This document shows positions 36,691 through 47,045 of a stretch of DNA of 64,000 nt, in pieces. Every line of letters begins with the position of its first letter. Position 1 is the stretch's first letter. The position numbers and the translations under genes are program-made. The DNA is from a virus. The stretch is taken from positions 1 through 64,000 of IMG/VR virus record IMGVR_UViG_3300033149_006567; one strand, written 5' to 3'. Under the pieces are notes generated by a model. The model was not told where the DNA came from, searched no databases, and saw only the letters and a list, made by a program, of their open reading frames with translations.

Positions 36691-38943
36691 ATGCCTTCTC
36701 GTCAGACTCAAAAATTTAAGGTTAGCTCGGTAAATTACTTGGCCGTCTCTGATGTATTTTTAAACATACAGAAACGGCACGAGGATATCGTCTATAAGAC
36801 TTTTACTGGAGATGAGGACGCCCTGATATCTTACCTTAACGCAGTCCGAATATCCGCAGATGACAATCTGTCTATTGTAGATAGGTCTGCAGAAAAGTTG
36901 GTGGAAAATCGCATAGAAAGTGCCTCCGAGTATTCAGTTGAAGAAAGTGCCCTGACGATAACAACTGAGACTGACGAGGTTTTGATTACTGACGAGTTTT
37001 TGACAGGGAATTCTCTTGAGGAGCCCGTACCCCTCTTCTATAAACACCAGATCCCTGAATCTCATTTCGACCCAGACAGCGGACATAAGATCGTATCCAT
37101 GAGACTCCTAGATGACTCTTTGGAAGAGGTTTCTGTAGCCGATTATTCTTTAGATTCTTCCACGGGAACTCTTTTTAATAATTTTGAGCACGAGTTCGAC
37201 GCAGGAGACAATTCCTACAGTCTCTATTATCTTCAATATACGGTTAAGGAATCGTCGGCAGTCGTCAAAAACTATACGGTGCTTTTAGATAATGAGCCAG
37301 TTTACGCTTTGGCCGAAGCCTCTGATTTGAATGAGTGGGGAGCTCTCATCAACGATGGCCGGAAGGTTTTTCTAAGAGAAGAGCTATTCGATGGGACCTA
37401 TCAATTTACATTTCCTTCGATTGCAGACTATGCTTTTCGAGAAGTTTTAACTAATCGCATAAAGGTTTTGCCTCCTGTCTTGGGGTCGAGAAGTGATCCT
37501 TGGTATATACGAGTCTCTAATGGCCTGTTTTATTCGACGGTAGACGGAATAACCTACAAGTATTATGTTCCTGAGATTACTGGCCAAACCTTTAATCCCT
37601 ATTATCCCTACAGGAAGGCCACTAAAGAGCCAGCCGCTATAGTTAATAAGAACTTGATCAAGCTCGGCTATGACAAGATATATGAAGACGGGTCTACTCT
37701 GCATTTAGATGTCTTTATATACGATGCAGATGATTATCTAAAGTATGCCTTTACTACTGACAGTTCCCTTCATGGGACTGCGGCGGGGAATGGGCGAACC
37801 GAGGTGGTTTTGTATTCCAACTTGGAAGCTGGGGGTGACTATGGTATCCGGAGCGTAGATCATTTGTATGGATTTGTTGATATACGAGGGATGGACTTGT
37901 CTTCTTCTTGTACGGCGAAGGCTACCTATTATTATGAATATTCGGATCTTCCCATTAATTCCGTGAATTTCAATTTCACTCAGAATCAAGACATCATTCA
38001 TTATGATATAGTTCTATTCCTCATCCCCGACACTTTAGTCTCGTCTTCAACTCAGACGGTATACCTGCTAAAGGTGGACGAGAATGGGCAGGTAGTCTAT
38101 TCTGATTGGACTTCTTTTGACAATACGGAGCGGTCCCTAGATGGCAAGCCCCTCTTTTATCGAGAGCCCCCAAGTTGGTGGACAGTTTTGCATGGAAGTG
38201 ACTATTCGAATTTCGAAGAAACATATACGGTAAATGGGAACGGATATTACTTGACTTTAGCTGAGATTCATCCTGTTCTGGCCTACAAGCTTGACGGGAT
38301 AGAAGATTCGGATATACGTCAGCAGGGCGGAGGGCTTCGGGGGGACTCTTCTTTGGTGAATACAGAGGAGGCTCAGAGCTGTTGGGATGTAATGAAGTGG
38401 GATGGCAGGCATTATCCGGGAGCAGGTTCTTTTCTCGTTGAAGTTCCTTCGAGTGTTTTGTCTGGGGCAGGTGGGAGTTTTTATTCAGATGAAGTTCGAG
38501 AAGTCATAAATAAGCATATAGGATACGGGCTTTATCCGGTTATTAGAGGCTATGGAGTTGACCCTCGGATCACTAGCGTAGAACCTGGTGATGGGTCGAT
38601 AACGGTGGTTTGGTCTCATGGAAATTCAGATGCCTATTATAAAATATATATAGCGAAAACTCTTCAGGGACCTTTTACGGCGGTCAATGATTCCAGTCCA
38701 GTTCAAGAGAACAGTACAGAAAATTCGTACACCATTACGGGACTGGAAAATGATATGATTTATTATATATTTGTAGTTGGAGGATTTATCTCGGGTAGTA
38801 CGTGGACCGAGAGTTCTGAGCAAATTATCGGGCCGGGGAATTTGACGGCCAAGACCGGAAGCACCTTAGAGTATGTTAAATGTAAGCCTGGGATCCCACG
38901 CGGCTCAAACTTTTTGAGTCAAAGATTTACGGTAATTTCCTGA
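36691..38943 (+). CDS. Virion protein with C-terminal fibronectin III domain
   Basis: A 750-residue protein from ATG 36691. Beta modules recur (DYSLDSSTGTLFNNFEHEFD near residue 150). The C-terminal region, about 625-720, matches a fibronectin type III domain (ITSVEPGDGSITVVWSHGNS, then YTITGLENDMIYYIFVVGG). FN3 domains are common on exposed phage structural proteins and may bind surface carbohydrate weakly. Probably a baseplate-attached fibre component. Confidence 0.55.
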   Translation: MPSRQTQKFKVSSVNYLAVSDVFLNIQKRHEDIVYKTFTGDEDALISYLNAVRISADDNLSIVDRSAEKLVENRIESASEYSVEESALTITTETDEVLITDEFLTGNSLEEPVPLFYKHQIPESHFDPDSGHKIVSMRLLDDSLEEVSVADYSLDSSTGTLFNNFEHEFDAGDNSYSLYYLQYTVKESSAVVKNYTVLLDNEPVYALAEASDLNEWGALINDGRKVFLREELFDGTYQFTFPSIADYAFREVLTNRIKVLPPVLGSRSDPWYIRVSNGLFYSTVDGITYKYYVPEITGQTFNPYYPYRKATKEPAAIVNKNLIKLGYDKIYEDGSTLHLDVFIYDADDYLKYAFTTDSSLHGTAAGNGRTEVVLYSNLEAGGDYGIRSVDHLYGFVDIRGMDLSSSCTAKATYYYEYSDLPINSVNFNFTQNQDIIHYDIVLFLIPDTLVSSSTQTVYLLKVDENGQVVYSDWTSFDNTERSLDGKPLFYREPPSWWTVLHGSDYSNFEETYTVNGNGYYLTLAEIHPVLAYKLDGIEDSDIRQQGGGLRGDSSLVNTEEAQSCWDVMKWDGRHYPGAGSFLVEVPSSVLSGAGGSFYSDEVREVINKHIGYGLYPVIRGYGVDPRITSVEPGDGSITVVWSHGNSDAYYKIYIAKTLQGPFTAVNDSSPVQENSTENSYTITGLENDMIYYIFVVGGFISGSTWTESSEQIIGPGNLTAKTGSTLEYVKCKPGIPRGSNFLSQRFTVIS

Positions 38944-38955
38944 TCGGAGTCGAGG

Positions 38956-39510
38956 ATGGCAGTAACAGTTTATTGGGCTAGTGATAATTCGGGCACTTTG
39001 TTAAATCAGGTCGTAGATCATGGATCTGTAGCAAAAGGGAATAATAGCGGGGCAACCGCTTTTTATCTATATCATAATGGCCAGAATGACATAACTAATT
39101 GCGGCTTTTACATACAGCCTCGGTCTGGGTTGTACGAGGGAGACTTTTCTGCTCTCACAGATTACCAAGAGCTTATCGATTGGGGGGACTCTACGAACGC
39201 TAATGGGTTTGGCGGCTATATGATAAATATGAATGCGACGGGAGCTTGGGCTAATGGTTGGGCGGCAGTCGGAGATAAATTTCCTGCGTACGGCTTTGTT
39301 TGTCGAAGTGGAGTGGCAGATTCTTTTGGTAATGCTCAGACTTTGATGTCAGAGATGGGGTGTTCGTCTTCTGGCGTGGTACAGAATAATTATCCGAATG
39401 GATATGGAATTAATGTCCGGTTTCAATGTAGAATAGCGGTTCCCTCCAATGAGACTTCGTTGGGTCAAAGGGAAATCGATCTTTGTCTTCGATATTCTTA
39501 TACGAGTTAA
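38956..39510 (+). CDS. Hypothetical virion protein
   Basis: A 184-residue protein, ATG 38956 behind GGAGTCGAGG. It is beta-rich with many Gly, Asn, Ser and aromatic residues (FYLYHNGQNDITNCGFYIQP) and four cysteines. No signal peptide. The composition fits a fibre-tip or decoration domain. Its stop overlaps the next ATG (TAATG). Confidence 0.45.
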   Translation: MAVTVYWASDNSGTLLNQVVDHGSVAKGNNSGATAFYLYHNGQNDITNCGFYIQPRSGLYEGDFSALTDYQELIDWGDSTNANGFGGYMINMNATGAWANGWAAVGDKFPAYGFVCRSGVADSFGNAQTLMSEMGCSSSGVVQNNYPNGYGINVRFQCRIAVPSNETSLGQREIDLCLRYSYTS

Positions 39511-39959
39511 TGATGCGCGTGAATGGTTGGATTAAAAGATTCGTGGATGGTTCCTGGGAAGAGGGGAAAGACAAGGAAGTATTAGCCGGAAGAGCTAGCT
39601 GGTCTAGGGGTCGCCTAGAGGGCATGCTGAGGGCAGAGGTTCATCACGGAAGATATTTTCTGGGAATTTGTGGTCCTGGAGAATATTGGCAGTCAGATGA
39701 TTTTTCTGTAAATCTTTCTTCAGGAGAGACGCAGTTAGAGACGAGGAGGCTGCAGAGGAAGATAGTGCTTCCCGACACTAACATGGTAGTGCAGAGAAAA
39801 GAAAGCGAGTTGCTTGTGTTTGTGTATACGGGTTCTCCTCCGTACATGCCAGGAGAGTTTCTTTGTGTGAGCCCAGAGATGTTGGGAAAATGGCTGACGC
39901 TTGAATTAAACTTGAAGGACGACTCTCTCCAGATGAACATTTTGCCGGAGCGGATATAG
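39510..39959 (+). CDS. Hypothetical small virion protein
   Basis: A 149-residue protein. The start at ATG 39510 overlaps the upstream stop by one base; a second ATG follows directly. Basic N-terminus (MMRVNGWIKRF), then beta strands. The stop TAG overlaps the next GTG. The tight spacing makes this part of the fibre operon. No family is recognised. It carries a near copy of the recurrent motif (CCTAGAGGGC, 39614-39623). Confidence 0.45.
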   Translation: MMRVNGWIKRFVDGSWEEGKDKEVLAGRASWSRGRLEGMLRAEVHHGRYFLGICGPGEYWQSDDFSVNLSSGETQLETRRLQRKIVLPDTNMVVQRKESELLVFVYTGSPPYMPGEFLCVSPEMLGKWLTLELNLKDDSLQMNILPERI

Positions 39960-41950
39960 TGGCACAATATTTAAATAAGTTCAAAAGTTCTATAAGCAAG
40001 AATCAGTTCGAAAAGCTCACCAGACTCCTAGATGCCCAGAAGAGGCGCGGGCAGTTTTCTACCATTGATGAATTCCGGAAACATCTTGATTCTGTGATGA
40101 AGGAGTTGTTTGCAAAGAGGATAACTCCCTTACTCGAGGTTTTTCTTGCTATTCCTGGAGAAGTTGCCGATGTAGAAACTTACAATTTTATGCTTGAAAG
40201 AATTCAGGATGATTTGGAGGTTGCCTTTAAGGAGATAGCTAATATAGAGGAAGTTCTTCGGGGTCATCGAGCTGTTGTTCAGGATGTACTTCTTAAGGGC
40301 CTGAAGCATGCTGCGGCGGATCTAGAAAATAAAATATCTACTTATGAGTTGATGGTTACTTCTGGTCATGGATTTAATTCAGCTTTGGCTAGCAATTTTG
40401 ACGGAGCGATTAGCCCTAGGCTTAAGCGGGCTGAGGATGTGGGGGGATATTTTAAAGATCCTCGCACTGGCAAGGCCATATCTGCTGACTATGACATATA
40501 TTTGGACCAAATGGGAAAGTTTTTGACTCTCCCCGTACAGTCCTCTAGCTACGTCAATATAGTCGGAGTGCGTCAGATATTTGACTCAGATGCCACAGCT
40601 ACGGAAAAGAATGTAGAACCAGAGGATTCTTCTGTTTCCAATTTGATAGACGGGGAAAATGGAACTTATTGGATGGTTTTATCCCTGTTCGAGGACAACA
40701 AGAATGACAAGTTTCCTGCGGAAGTTAAGACCAGAATTGAACTCGATCTTGGGGGGGCCAAAGAAGTAAATTTCTTGGAGATAGAACCGGCGCTTTTGAA
40801 TGACGTGACACTTGACTCTATGTCTTATATAAGGAAGGATGGGTCGGTGGAGACTGTTGCAGGCGTATCGGAAACAATTGGCCGCCATAGGGTCAAGATC
40901 CTTTTTAGAAAAATCGGAGCTAAAAAAATAATTTTGACTTTTTCCAACGAGACCTCTCATGCTTTGGCTTATGAAGTTCCAGATACCGAAGTCACCCTAG
41001 AAGAGCTCCTTACTGAGCCCGTAAATGAAAAGATTAGCCAGATGCAGGTCTCTCTGACCGAGAGTTTTAGCGGAAGGCAGTTCCAGATTGGATTTGACAA
41101 TATTCGAGTCGGATTGGCCAAGTACTTGGATAAGGGCGTCTTCATTAATAAGGCCCTGGAACTAAAAAGTAAGCCTGCGAGAAGTTTCGGTTTGCAAGTT
41201 GAAGAGGAGCGTCCGGCGAATTCTACTGCCCTCCCTTCTGGCATTAGTTTTACCGAGGACACTTACGATGATGGTGACACAAAATTTATGTACGGAAGCG
41301 TAGAATATTGGCTTATTCGAAATTCCTACGACAGCAATGAGCGATTTATCGCATCTGATTTTTTACCTATCCTACCTTTGGAAGTTAGTCGAGTCAATCA
41401 TGAACGATTGATACTGACGCATAAGTACGGGGCCACTTCAGTTGTTAATGATTCGGGAACAACGATGTTTTATACTGATGCGACAAATGGGAACATAAAG
41501 GTCTATCGGAATGGAGAATTAACTCCGTTGACTCAATTGACTCCTGGAGATACTGCAGACGGATGGGTGGAAGAAAGCAATCTCGTTAACACTTCTTCCG
41601 GGAATGGGACTCCCATGTCTTATGGCATCCGGATTACTCAGCCAAAAGCCGGAGATATTTTTACCGTTAGTTATGACCCAATAGTTTCTAATGTCCTAAC
41701 TATTTCGACGGCTAGCGGTGCAACTCAACAAAATCTAGTGGATTTACTAGGAGATTTGTCGGCCAGAAGTTACACGGACCAGATTCTTTTATCTTCCGAC
41801 CACAAGGGGGCTTTTGAAATAGAATCTTCAAAAGTATATCTAATGACTATTTTGCGACGAAACACTTCGGATGAATTTTTGTCTCCTCTGGTAAAAGAGC
41901 ATCTTTTAGGAGTCAGCACTAAAAATCCGAGCAAGTTCCAGGGATTTTAA
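39959..41950 (+). CDS. Discoidin-like virion protein 1
   Basis: A 663-residue protein from GTG 39959 (overlapping TAG). It is the first of three consecutive genes with the same plan: a helical N-terminus of about 140 residues, then a coagulation factor 5/8 (discoidin)-like beta domain with an Asp-Gly-x-x-x-T-Y-W signature (SNLIDGENGTYWMVLSLF, then RIELDLGGAKEVNFLEIEPA at about residues 223-270). Further beta modules follow. Discoidin domains bind glycans. It likely forms part of a fibre network. It has an exact CCTAGATGCC at 40027-40036. Confidence 0.55.
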   Translation: MAQYLNKFKSSISKNQFEKLTRLLDAQKRRGQFSTIDEFRKHLDSVMKELFAKRITPLLEVFLAIPGEVADVETYNFMLERIQDDLEVAFKEIANIEEVLRGHRAVVQDVLLKGLKHAAADLENKISTYELMVTSGHGFNSALASNFDGAISPRLKRAEDVGGYFKDPRTGKAISADYDIYLDQMGKFLTLPVQSSSYVNIVGVRQIFDSDATATEKNVEPEDSSVSNLIDGENGTYWMVLSLFEDNKNDKFPAEVKTRIELDLGGAKEVNFLEIEPALLNDVTLDSMSYIRKDGSVETVAGVSETIGRHRVKILFRKIGAKKIILTFSNETSHALAYEVPDTEVTLEELLTEPVNEKISQMQVSLTESFSGRQFQIGFDNIRVGLAKYLDKGVFINKALELKSKPARSFGLQVEEERPANSTALPSGISFTEDTYDDGDTKFMYGSVEYWLIRNSYDSNERFIASDFLPILPLEVSRVNHERLILTHKYGATSVVNDSGTTMFYTDATNGNIKVYRNGELTPLTQLTPGDTADGWVEESNLVNTSSGNGTPMSYGIRITQPKAGDIFTVSYDPIVSNVLTISTASGATQQNLVDLLGDLSARSYTDQILLSSDHKGAFEIESSKVYLMTILRRNTSDEFLSPLVKEHLLGVSTKNPSKFQGF

Positions 41951-44821
41951 ATGGCGAATAAATACCGCAGGCACAGATACGCGAAGCTCCTAGAGGCCAA
42001 GCTGAAAAAGCTTTCAGAGACTTTGGGGGCGAGTTTGAGTTCTCCCAACTTTTATACTAAGGAGCAGTATATAGCAGAATCAGTTAGGGTGCTGACCACC
42101 TTTTACAAAGACCTCGATGGGCCGATAACCAGTGAAGAAGACTATCCTCTCGCCGCTAGTTTGCCAGACGCCGATCAATTTAATGCCATGCTTCAGAATA
42201 TCAAAAATAACCTGGATATTACCTTTGCCGAATTTGAGAATCTAGAAGATTTAATATTGGCAAATTTTAATTTTGCAGTAACTGGGCATAATCGCTTAAA
42301 TGCTCGCCTTAAGAAGGTTTATTCTCTGGCGGGAGATTACGCAGTCTATGCGAATTATGACGATGATATAATTGTTGTCAAAGACAGTTTTAGTAATACC
42401 GACAAGCTCGAGATTGGTAGTTCTTTATTGAATTCTGACGAATGCTACGTTAATGAAGGGGAGGGCATTGTTTGTTTGCCCATAGATACGAGTAAAGAAA
42501 GTACCATATTGGTCCACAATAGCCCTCGTATTGATCCGTCTTCTAATGGCGTGGCGGGGAATAATTATCAGCTTGGAGCTGACTGGAATGGAGACGTTAG
42601 GGCGATTATAGACGATAATGCAGATACTTGGTTTGAGTATGAGCGTACATGTCGACTTTCGAAGGATCCCGGAGATCCTTTGATGCTGGACTTAACTATT
42701 GTTTTAACTGAACCCAAAATAGCGAATTACATCCGCGTAAATCCGAACAATTTTGGAACGAGAACTTCTGTATTTATAGAAAAGATAGAGACCTCTCTCG
42801 ATGGAGACAGTTACCTTAGCATTAAAGATGATATTCCCGTAGCTGGCTATCTGCAAGAGGACGAGGAGAATATATTTACTTTGGCTCCATCAACTTCTAA
42901 GTACAAGGGACAGGGGCTTTACACTTTTACTCCCAGGAAAATAAAGTATATACATTTTGTGTTTTCTCAGCCTGACCCTTATGTGATTGAAACGGCTAAT
43001 GGGCAGCGTCTTAGATACGCGATTGGCATCAAGGACATAGAATTAAAGGCTTTAACTTTCTTGAATGCGGGGGAAATCGTTGGGGTTAATCAAAATGTTG
43101 GTCGAGAGATAGAGAAGGTCGGATTACAGGCAAGTCAAGATCCTATTCTTCCTTCTTCTATCGCCTCTGTAGAGCATTTTGTTTCGACCGACAACGGGGC
43201 TTCTTGGAATCAAATTCAGCCTCAAGCTGAATTAGGGGTGTCTGGGCAAGTTTCTGAAATTCCAGAAATATTAAACTTTAATAATGCAGATGTAAATAGT
43301 ATAGTTACCCCTTATATTCCAACGACTATTCGATGGAAGGCCGTTCTAAAAAGGAATGATGGGGCTTTCAAGGAGGGAGGAGCAGCTCTTTCCGAAAAGA
43401 TAGCGGTTGCTTCGGAAATACATGGCGTAGCGAATACCACCCCTCACACCATTACCCTGGAAAATGTACCACTAGAGAATACCATTCAGGTTATAGATCC
43501 TATGTATGGTTGTCGAGGTGATGCCCGAAATACGTATGTTATTCGCTCTGGAGAGGAGCAGGGTCTTTATCCTCTCCCCGATTGGGGTGACATAAACTCT
43601 AAGCGTCCCTGGAAGAAGGAGTCTATTGGCGATGGGATGTATGGGACCGTGAAATCTGATGATTCAGATTGGATAAATGTTCACGTCGGAGGGAAGGCCT
43701 GGGACTGTGTAACAGACGATATATCCACATATGGTTCTACCGACAAGGTTTATCAGATAGATTGGAACGACGACATACTTCATTTCGGGGACGGCACCAA
43801 CGGAGATTTACCTCCAGCTAATTCTAAGATAACGATGTTTTTTGAGCCCGAGAGATTGATGCCTGTAGGGGGGGAGAATTCCATTGTGCCCCTTGTTTTC
43901 CCGACTGGCTCAGATAAGAAACAGATAGTAATCGAGAGATACGGAGCCCGGAAAAGTGGCGCCAGCAGTATTCCTCGGGGAGAAACTGTGTTGAATTTGC
44001 AGCATGACCATATAGACTCTCTCATAACTGATGCCCTGCCTGTCCTTTCAACCGACGAGCAGACTTTCATAAATGGGCGAGACGAACTTTCCAGTTCGGG
44101 CGATTGGTCCCTAGATGCCGAACGAGGAATAATCTATCTTTATGAGCCGTCCGATACTTTTACGGAGGTTGAGTATTATTATTATCCCGTTTATACCTTG
44201 TCTGAGAGTGATTGGGAGTGGACGAGTAATACGGCCTTGAATGATAGTATTAAAATTAAGCCTAGCGGATGGCAAACCAATTCTGCCACCTTTACTATAG
44301 CTGCTATGCCGTCTCCTATTTCTGATGGATTTTCATATTGTTTGCACCTTCCCAATTTGAGCATAATAAGGAAAACCTTGCAAATAAGTGCGACAGTTTC
44401 TGGCGACGACCCTTTTGTTGAAGAAGTCCCTTATGTTGATGGTCGAGTTGAATTGAAAGAGATACCTTCGGATACGGGACTTTATTCTGTTGACTATGAG
44501 GGGGGGCGGATATTTGTCCAAAGAGCCTTGTCTAACATAACGGCGATTACTGTTCAATACGAATATGCCGACTATAGGATGCAATATCCCATAGCTCGAC
44601 TTATTGATCCGTCTAGCTACAAGATTGACTATGACAATAAAAAAATTACGCTTGACAGTTCTGTGATATTGGGAGGATACAATATCCCTCGTGGAGAGCA
44701 TGGTGGCTATCTGGTTTCCTATTCTTATGTTTTGAAATCGAGGACAGATTTGCCCGCTCTTAAGAACTATTTTTCTCCTGTTTTAAAAGATTATGCCCTG
44801 AGAATTTTACCGAGAGAATAA
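41951..44821 (+). CDS. Discoidin-like virion protein 2
   Basis: A 956-residue protein and the largest of the three paralogues. The helical N-terminus (KLLEAKLKKLSETLGASLSS) leads to a discoidin-like segment (AIIDDNADTWFEYERTCRLS) at about residue 215. Near residue 610 lies the baseplate-type module ILHFGDGTNGDLPPANSKI, which also occurs in the 30655-33960 product. Several DYEGGRIFVQ-like beta modules follow. It contains exact CCTAGAGGCC (41989-41998) and CCTAGATGCC (44110-44119). Confidence 0.55.
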   Translation: MANKYRRHRYAKLLEAKLKKLSETLGASLSSPNFYTKEQYIAESVRVLTTFYKDLDGPITSEEDYPLAASLPDADQFNAMLQNIKNNLDITFAEFENLEDLILANFNFAVTGHNRLNARLKKVYSLAGDYAVYANYDDDIIVVKDSFSNTDKLEIGSSLLNSDECYVNEGEGIVCLPIDTSKESTILVHNSPRIDPSSNGVAGNNYQLGADWNGDVRAIIDDNADTWFEYERTCRLSKDPGDPLMLDLTIVLTEPKIANYIRVNPNNFGTRTSVFIEKIETSLDGDSYLSIKDDIPVAGYLQEDEENIFTLAPSTSKYKGQGLYTFTPRKIKYIHFVFSQPDPYVIETANGQRLRYAIGIKDIELKALTFLNAGEIVGVNQNVGREIEKVGLQASQDPILPSSIASVEHFVSTDNGASWNQIQPQAELGVSGQVSEIPEILNFNNADVNSIVTPYIPTTIRWKAVLKRNDGAFKEGGAALSEKIAVASEIHGVANTTPHTITLENVPLENTIQVIDPMYGCRGDARNTYVIRSGEEQGLYPLPDWGDINSKRPWKKESIGDGMYGTVKSDDSDWINVHVGGKAWDCVTDDISTYGSTDKVYQIDWNDDILHFGDGTNGDLPPANSKITMFFEPERLMPVGGENSIVPLVFPTGSDKKQIVIERYGARKSGASSIPRGETVLNLQHDHIDSLITDALPVLSTDEQTFINGRDELSSSGDWSLDAERGIIYLYEPSDTFTEVEYYYYPVYTLSESDWEWTSNTALNDSIKIKPSGWQTNSATFTIAAMPSPISDGFSYCLHLPNLSIIRKTLQISATVSGDDPFVEEVPYVDGRVELKEIPSDTGLYSVDYEGGRIFVQRALSNITAITVQYEYADYRMQYPIARLIDPSSYKIDYDNKKITLDSSVILGGYNIPRGEHGGYLVSYSYVLKSRTDLPALKNYFSPVLKDYALRILPRE

Positions 44822-44822
44822 G

Positions 44823-47036
44823 ATGGCCATAGACAGTACCTATAAAAAAATTCTTATTGATTCTTACTTGAAGGCTCTGCTTAAAAATGGCGTAGCTTTG
44901 ACTGCCCCCCAAGTGGAGGGGCTGATAGAGAATTTTGAGTCGGACAAAGATTTTACGAAGCCTCAGTTTGTCGCAGAAGACCATATGGTCGAAAAGGGAG
45001 AGGCATCTTCTGCCAGTAAGCAGAGGGCGACTCTTGATGCGATTTATGCCGATATGAGAGCGATTTTTTCTGAATTGCGAATTTTGACTACTACTGCCAT
45101 CAGGCAGTATGAACGGTGGGATTCTGAATACGATGCCATAGAAAAGACTCTGGTGAGTTTGGAAGATCGCATAGGGGATTTGACTCTTATAGCTCAGGAT
45201 ACCGAAGGGTATGTAAATTTTGTTTTAGATGATTTTAAAGATTTGTCAAGGATTGACCAAACCAATACTACTGTTACGGTTAATCCTGCGCTGAGGGTTG
45301 CGGGCCTTTTTCCTAAGACTAGGGATCACAAAGCTATATATTTCGATATAGACCCTAAAAAAGACATATCTTTTAGGGCTACGTCTAAGCTGGGAGCCAT
45401 AACTCAGAACAACTATGGCGGGGCCCTAGAAAACGCTTTTAGCGACCTAAATACTTATTGGCAAACGAAATTGTCTGCCAGCAAGCAAGGGGTAGTTACA
45501 GGAGAACTACTGGTCAAATTGGGTGATACCGCGACAAGTTTGTCGAAGATAGAGTTTGTAGCCCATAGCTCTAACTATTCTTCTCCTCTTGAAGTTACTC
45601 CTCTTTATTCTTTTGATGGATATAATTTTGAGCAGCTTCCTGGGAAAACGGTTTCCCTTTCGATTCGAGATAGCGGGACCTTTATTTTTCAGCCGGTAGA
45701 AGCCACCTATATTAAGTTTTTACTGACGAAGAGGTCGGCGGATTATCTTGAGGGAGGGAAATTTGTATATGAGTTCGGGGCAAAATTAATTCAATTTTTT
45801 AAAGAAACGTTTACCCTGACCCTAGAGGACGATGAAATAAGAAAATTAATTTCTAAGCCGTTGTCTATTACGGACGCGGAAGGAAGTTTAGTCGAATTTA
45901 GCAAGCTTAGGCTTGAAACTTGTGAGGTGATAAATGAGGGGACCAATATCCGATATTTTGTTACTGTTAGCAATGACTCTTCTGTGCCTATAGATGGTTC
46001 GCCAGAATGGGTTCCAGTAGATCCAGTTGGTAGAACAGAAAAAGAAAGCGGTTCTGTTATTGATGTTGGAGATTTGAGTTCGGTAGAAATAGGAGATGAT
46101 GAAACTGTCGTTGTCTCTTATGATGCCACAGGAAATGCCGCCCAGGGGCTCCAGAATCCCTCAGGTTCGTTTTATTTGGTTAGTTATGACTCAGGAACTA
46201 GCTCGTTCATAAATACGAGCAAGACGGCTCTTGTCAATCGATATATGTTGATCAATAGCAATGACCGCATCTTAAACTATCAGTTAAAAAGCCCCAAGGA
46301 TTCCTCGGTCGTAGAGAGCGACGACACTTATTTTTTGGTTGATATGAATGAATTTGAGATATTTCGAAACATAGGAGAGCGGGGAGTTTCAGATCTTGTT
46401 CGGGAGACGGAGAGGGGCTGGGGATTCGATGATCCTTATTATTTCTGTGTTGTTGAGATAGACAATAGTAGCGGGCTTCTAGTGGACACCGGCGATTTTG
46501 ATATTTGGGTTGACAATAGAATTAAAAGCGGCAAGGTTACTATTCCTTATGGTACGCACAGGATTAAGGTTTACAAAGATTACTGGTATGATGTGACTCC
46601 GGAACTGACTACTCTCTCAGCCTTAATTGCGGCGGATCCACTTTATCCTCACAATTTAAAGCTTTTGATAGAAGGATATGATTATGGAGCGGGCTTTAAT
46701 GAGAGCGAAAAAATATATCAGGGAGCAGATGTATTCGCCGAGTGTTTAATGAAAAAGGTTTCTGTTTTCGACTTCGCCAACAATATAGCCGAAGACGACT
46801 ACGAACATTATGCGATTGATTGGGACATTCCCGATAGTTATTCAAACGATTGTGGCAATATGCTATTCATGGTTAAAATAAACGAGGACATAGACGACAG
46901 TGACAATGAACAATTTCTTGTTCGTTTCAAGGCTGTCGACCAGAAGTTTAAATATCTTCGTTTGAGAGCGGATTTTGAAACTGAGGATGCCAATTTGACG
47001 CCGATGCTTACTTCTTATAAGATCAAGTTGGGTTAG
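44823..47036 (+). CDS. Discoidin-like virion protein 3
   Basis: A 737-residue protein and third paralogue. It shares the helical N-terminus (here with LDAIYADMRAIFSELRIL) and the discoidin-like segment (AFSDLNTYWQTKLSASK at about residue 205). Beta modules fill the C-terminal half. The three are diverged rather than recent copies, so they may form distinct positions in one heteromeric assembly. Confidence 0.5.
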   Translation: MAIDSTYKKILIDSYLKALLKNGVALTAPQVEGLIENFESDKDFTKPQFVAEDHMVEKGEASSASKQRATLDAIYADMRAIFSELRILTTTAIRQYERWDSEYDAIEKTLVSLEDRIGDLTLIAQDTEGYVNFVLDDFKDLSRIDQTNTTVTVNPALRVAGLFPKTRDHKAIYFDIDPKKDISFRATSKLGAITQNNYGGALENAFSDLNTYWQTKLSASKQGVVTGELLVKLGDTATSLSKIEFVAHSSNYSSPLEVTPLYSFDGYNFEQLPGKTVSLSIRDSGTFIFQPVEATYIKFLLTKRSADYLEGGKFVYEFGAKLIQFFKETFTLTLEDDEIRKLISKPLSITDAEGSLVEFSKLRLETCEVINEGTNIRYFVTVSNDSSVPIDGSPEWVPVDPVGRTEKESGSVIDVGDLSSVEIGDDETVVVSYDATGNAAQGLQNPSGSFYLVSYDSGTSSFINTSKTALVNRYMLINSNDRILNYQLKSPKDSSVVESDDTYFLVDMNEFEIFRNIGERGVSDLVRETERGWGFDDPYYFCVVEIDNSSGLLVDTGDFDIWVDNRIKSGKVTIPYGTHRIKVYKDYWYDVTPELTTLSALIAADPLYPHNLKLLIEGYDYGAGFNESEKIYQGADVFAECLMKKVSVFDFANNIAEDDYEHYAIDWDIPDSYSNDCGNMLFMVKINEDIDDSDNEQFLVRFKAVDQKFKYLRLRADFETEDANLTPMLTSYKIKLG

Positions 47037-47045
47037 GAGGTTCCT

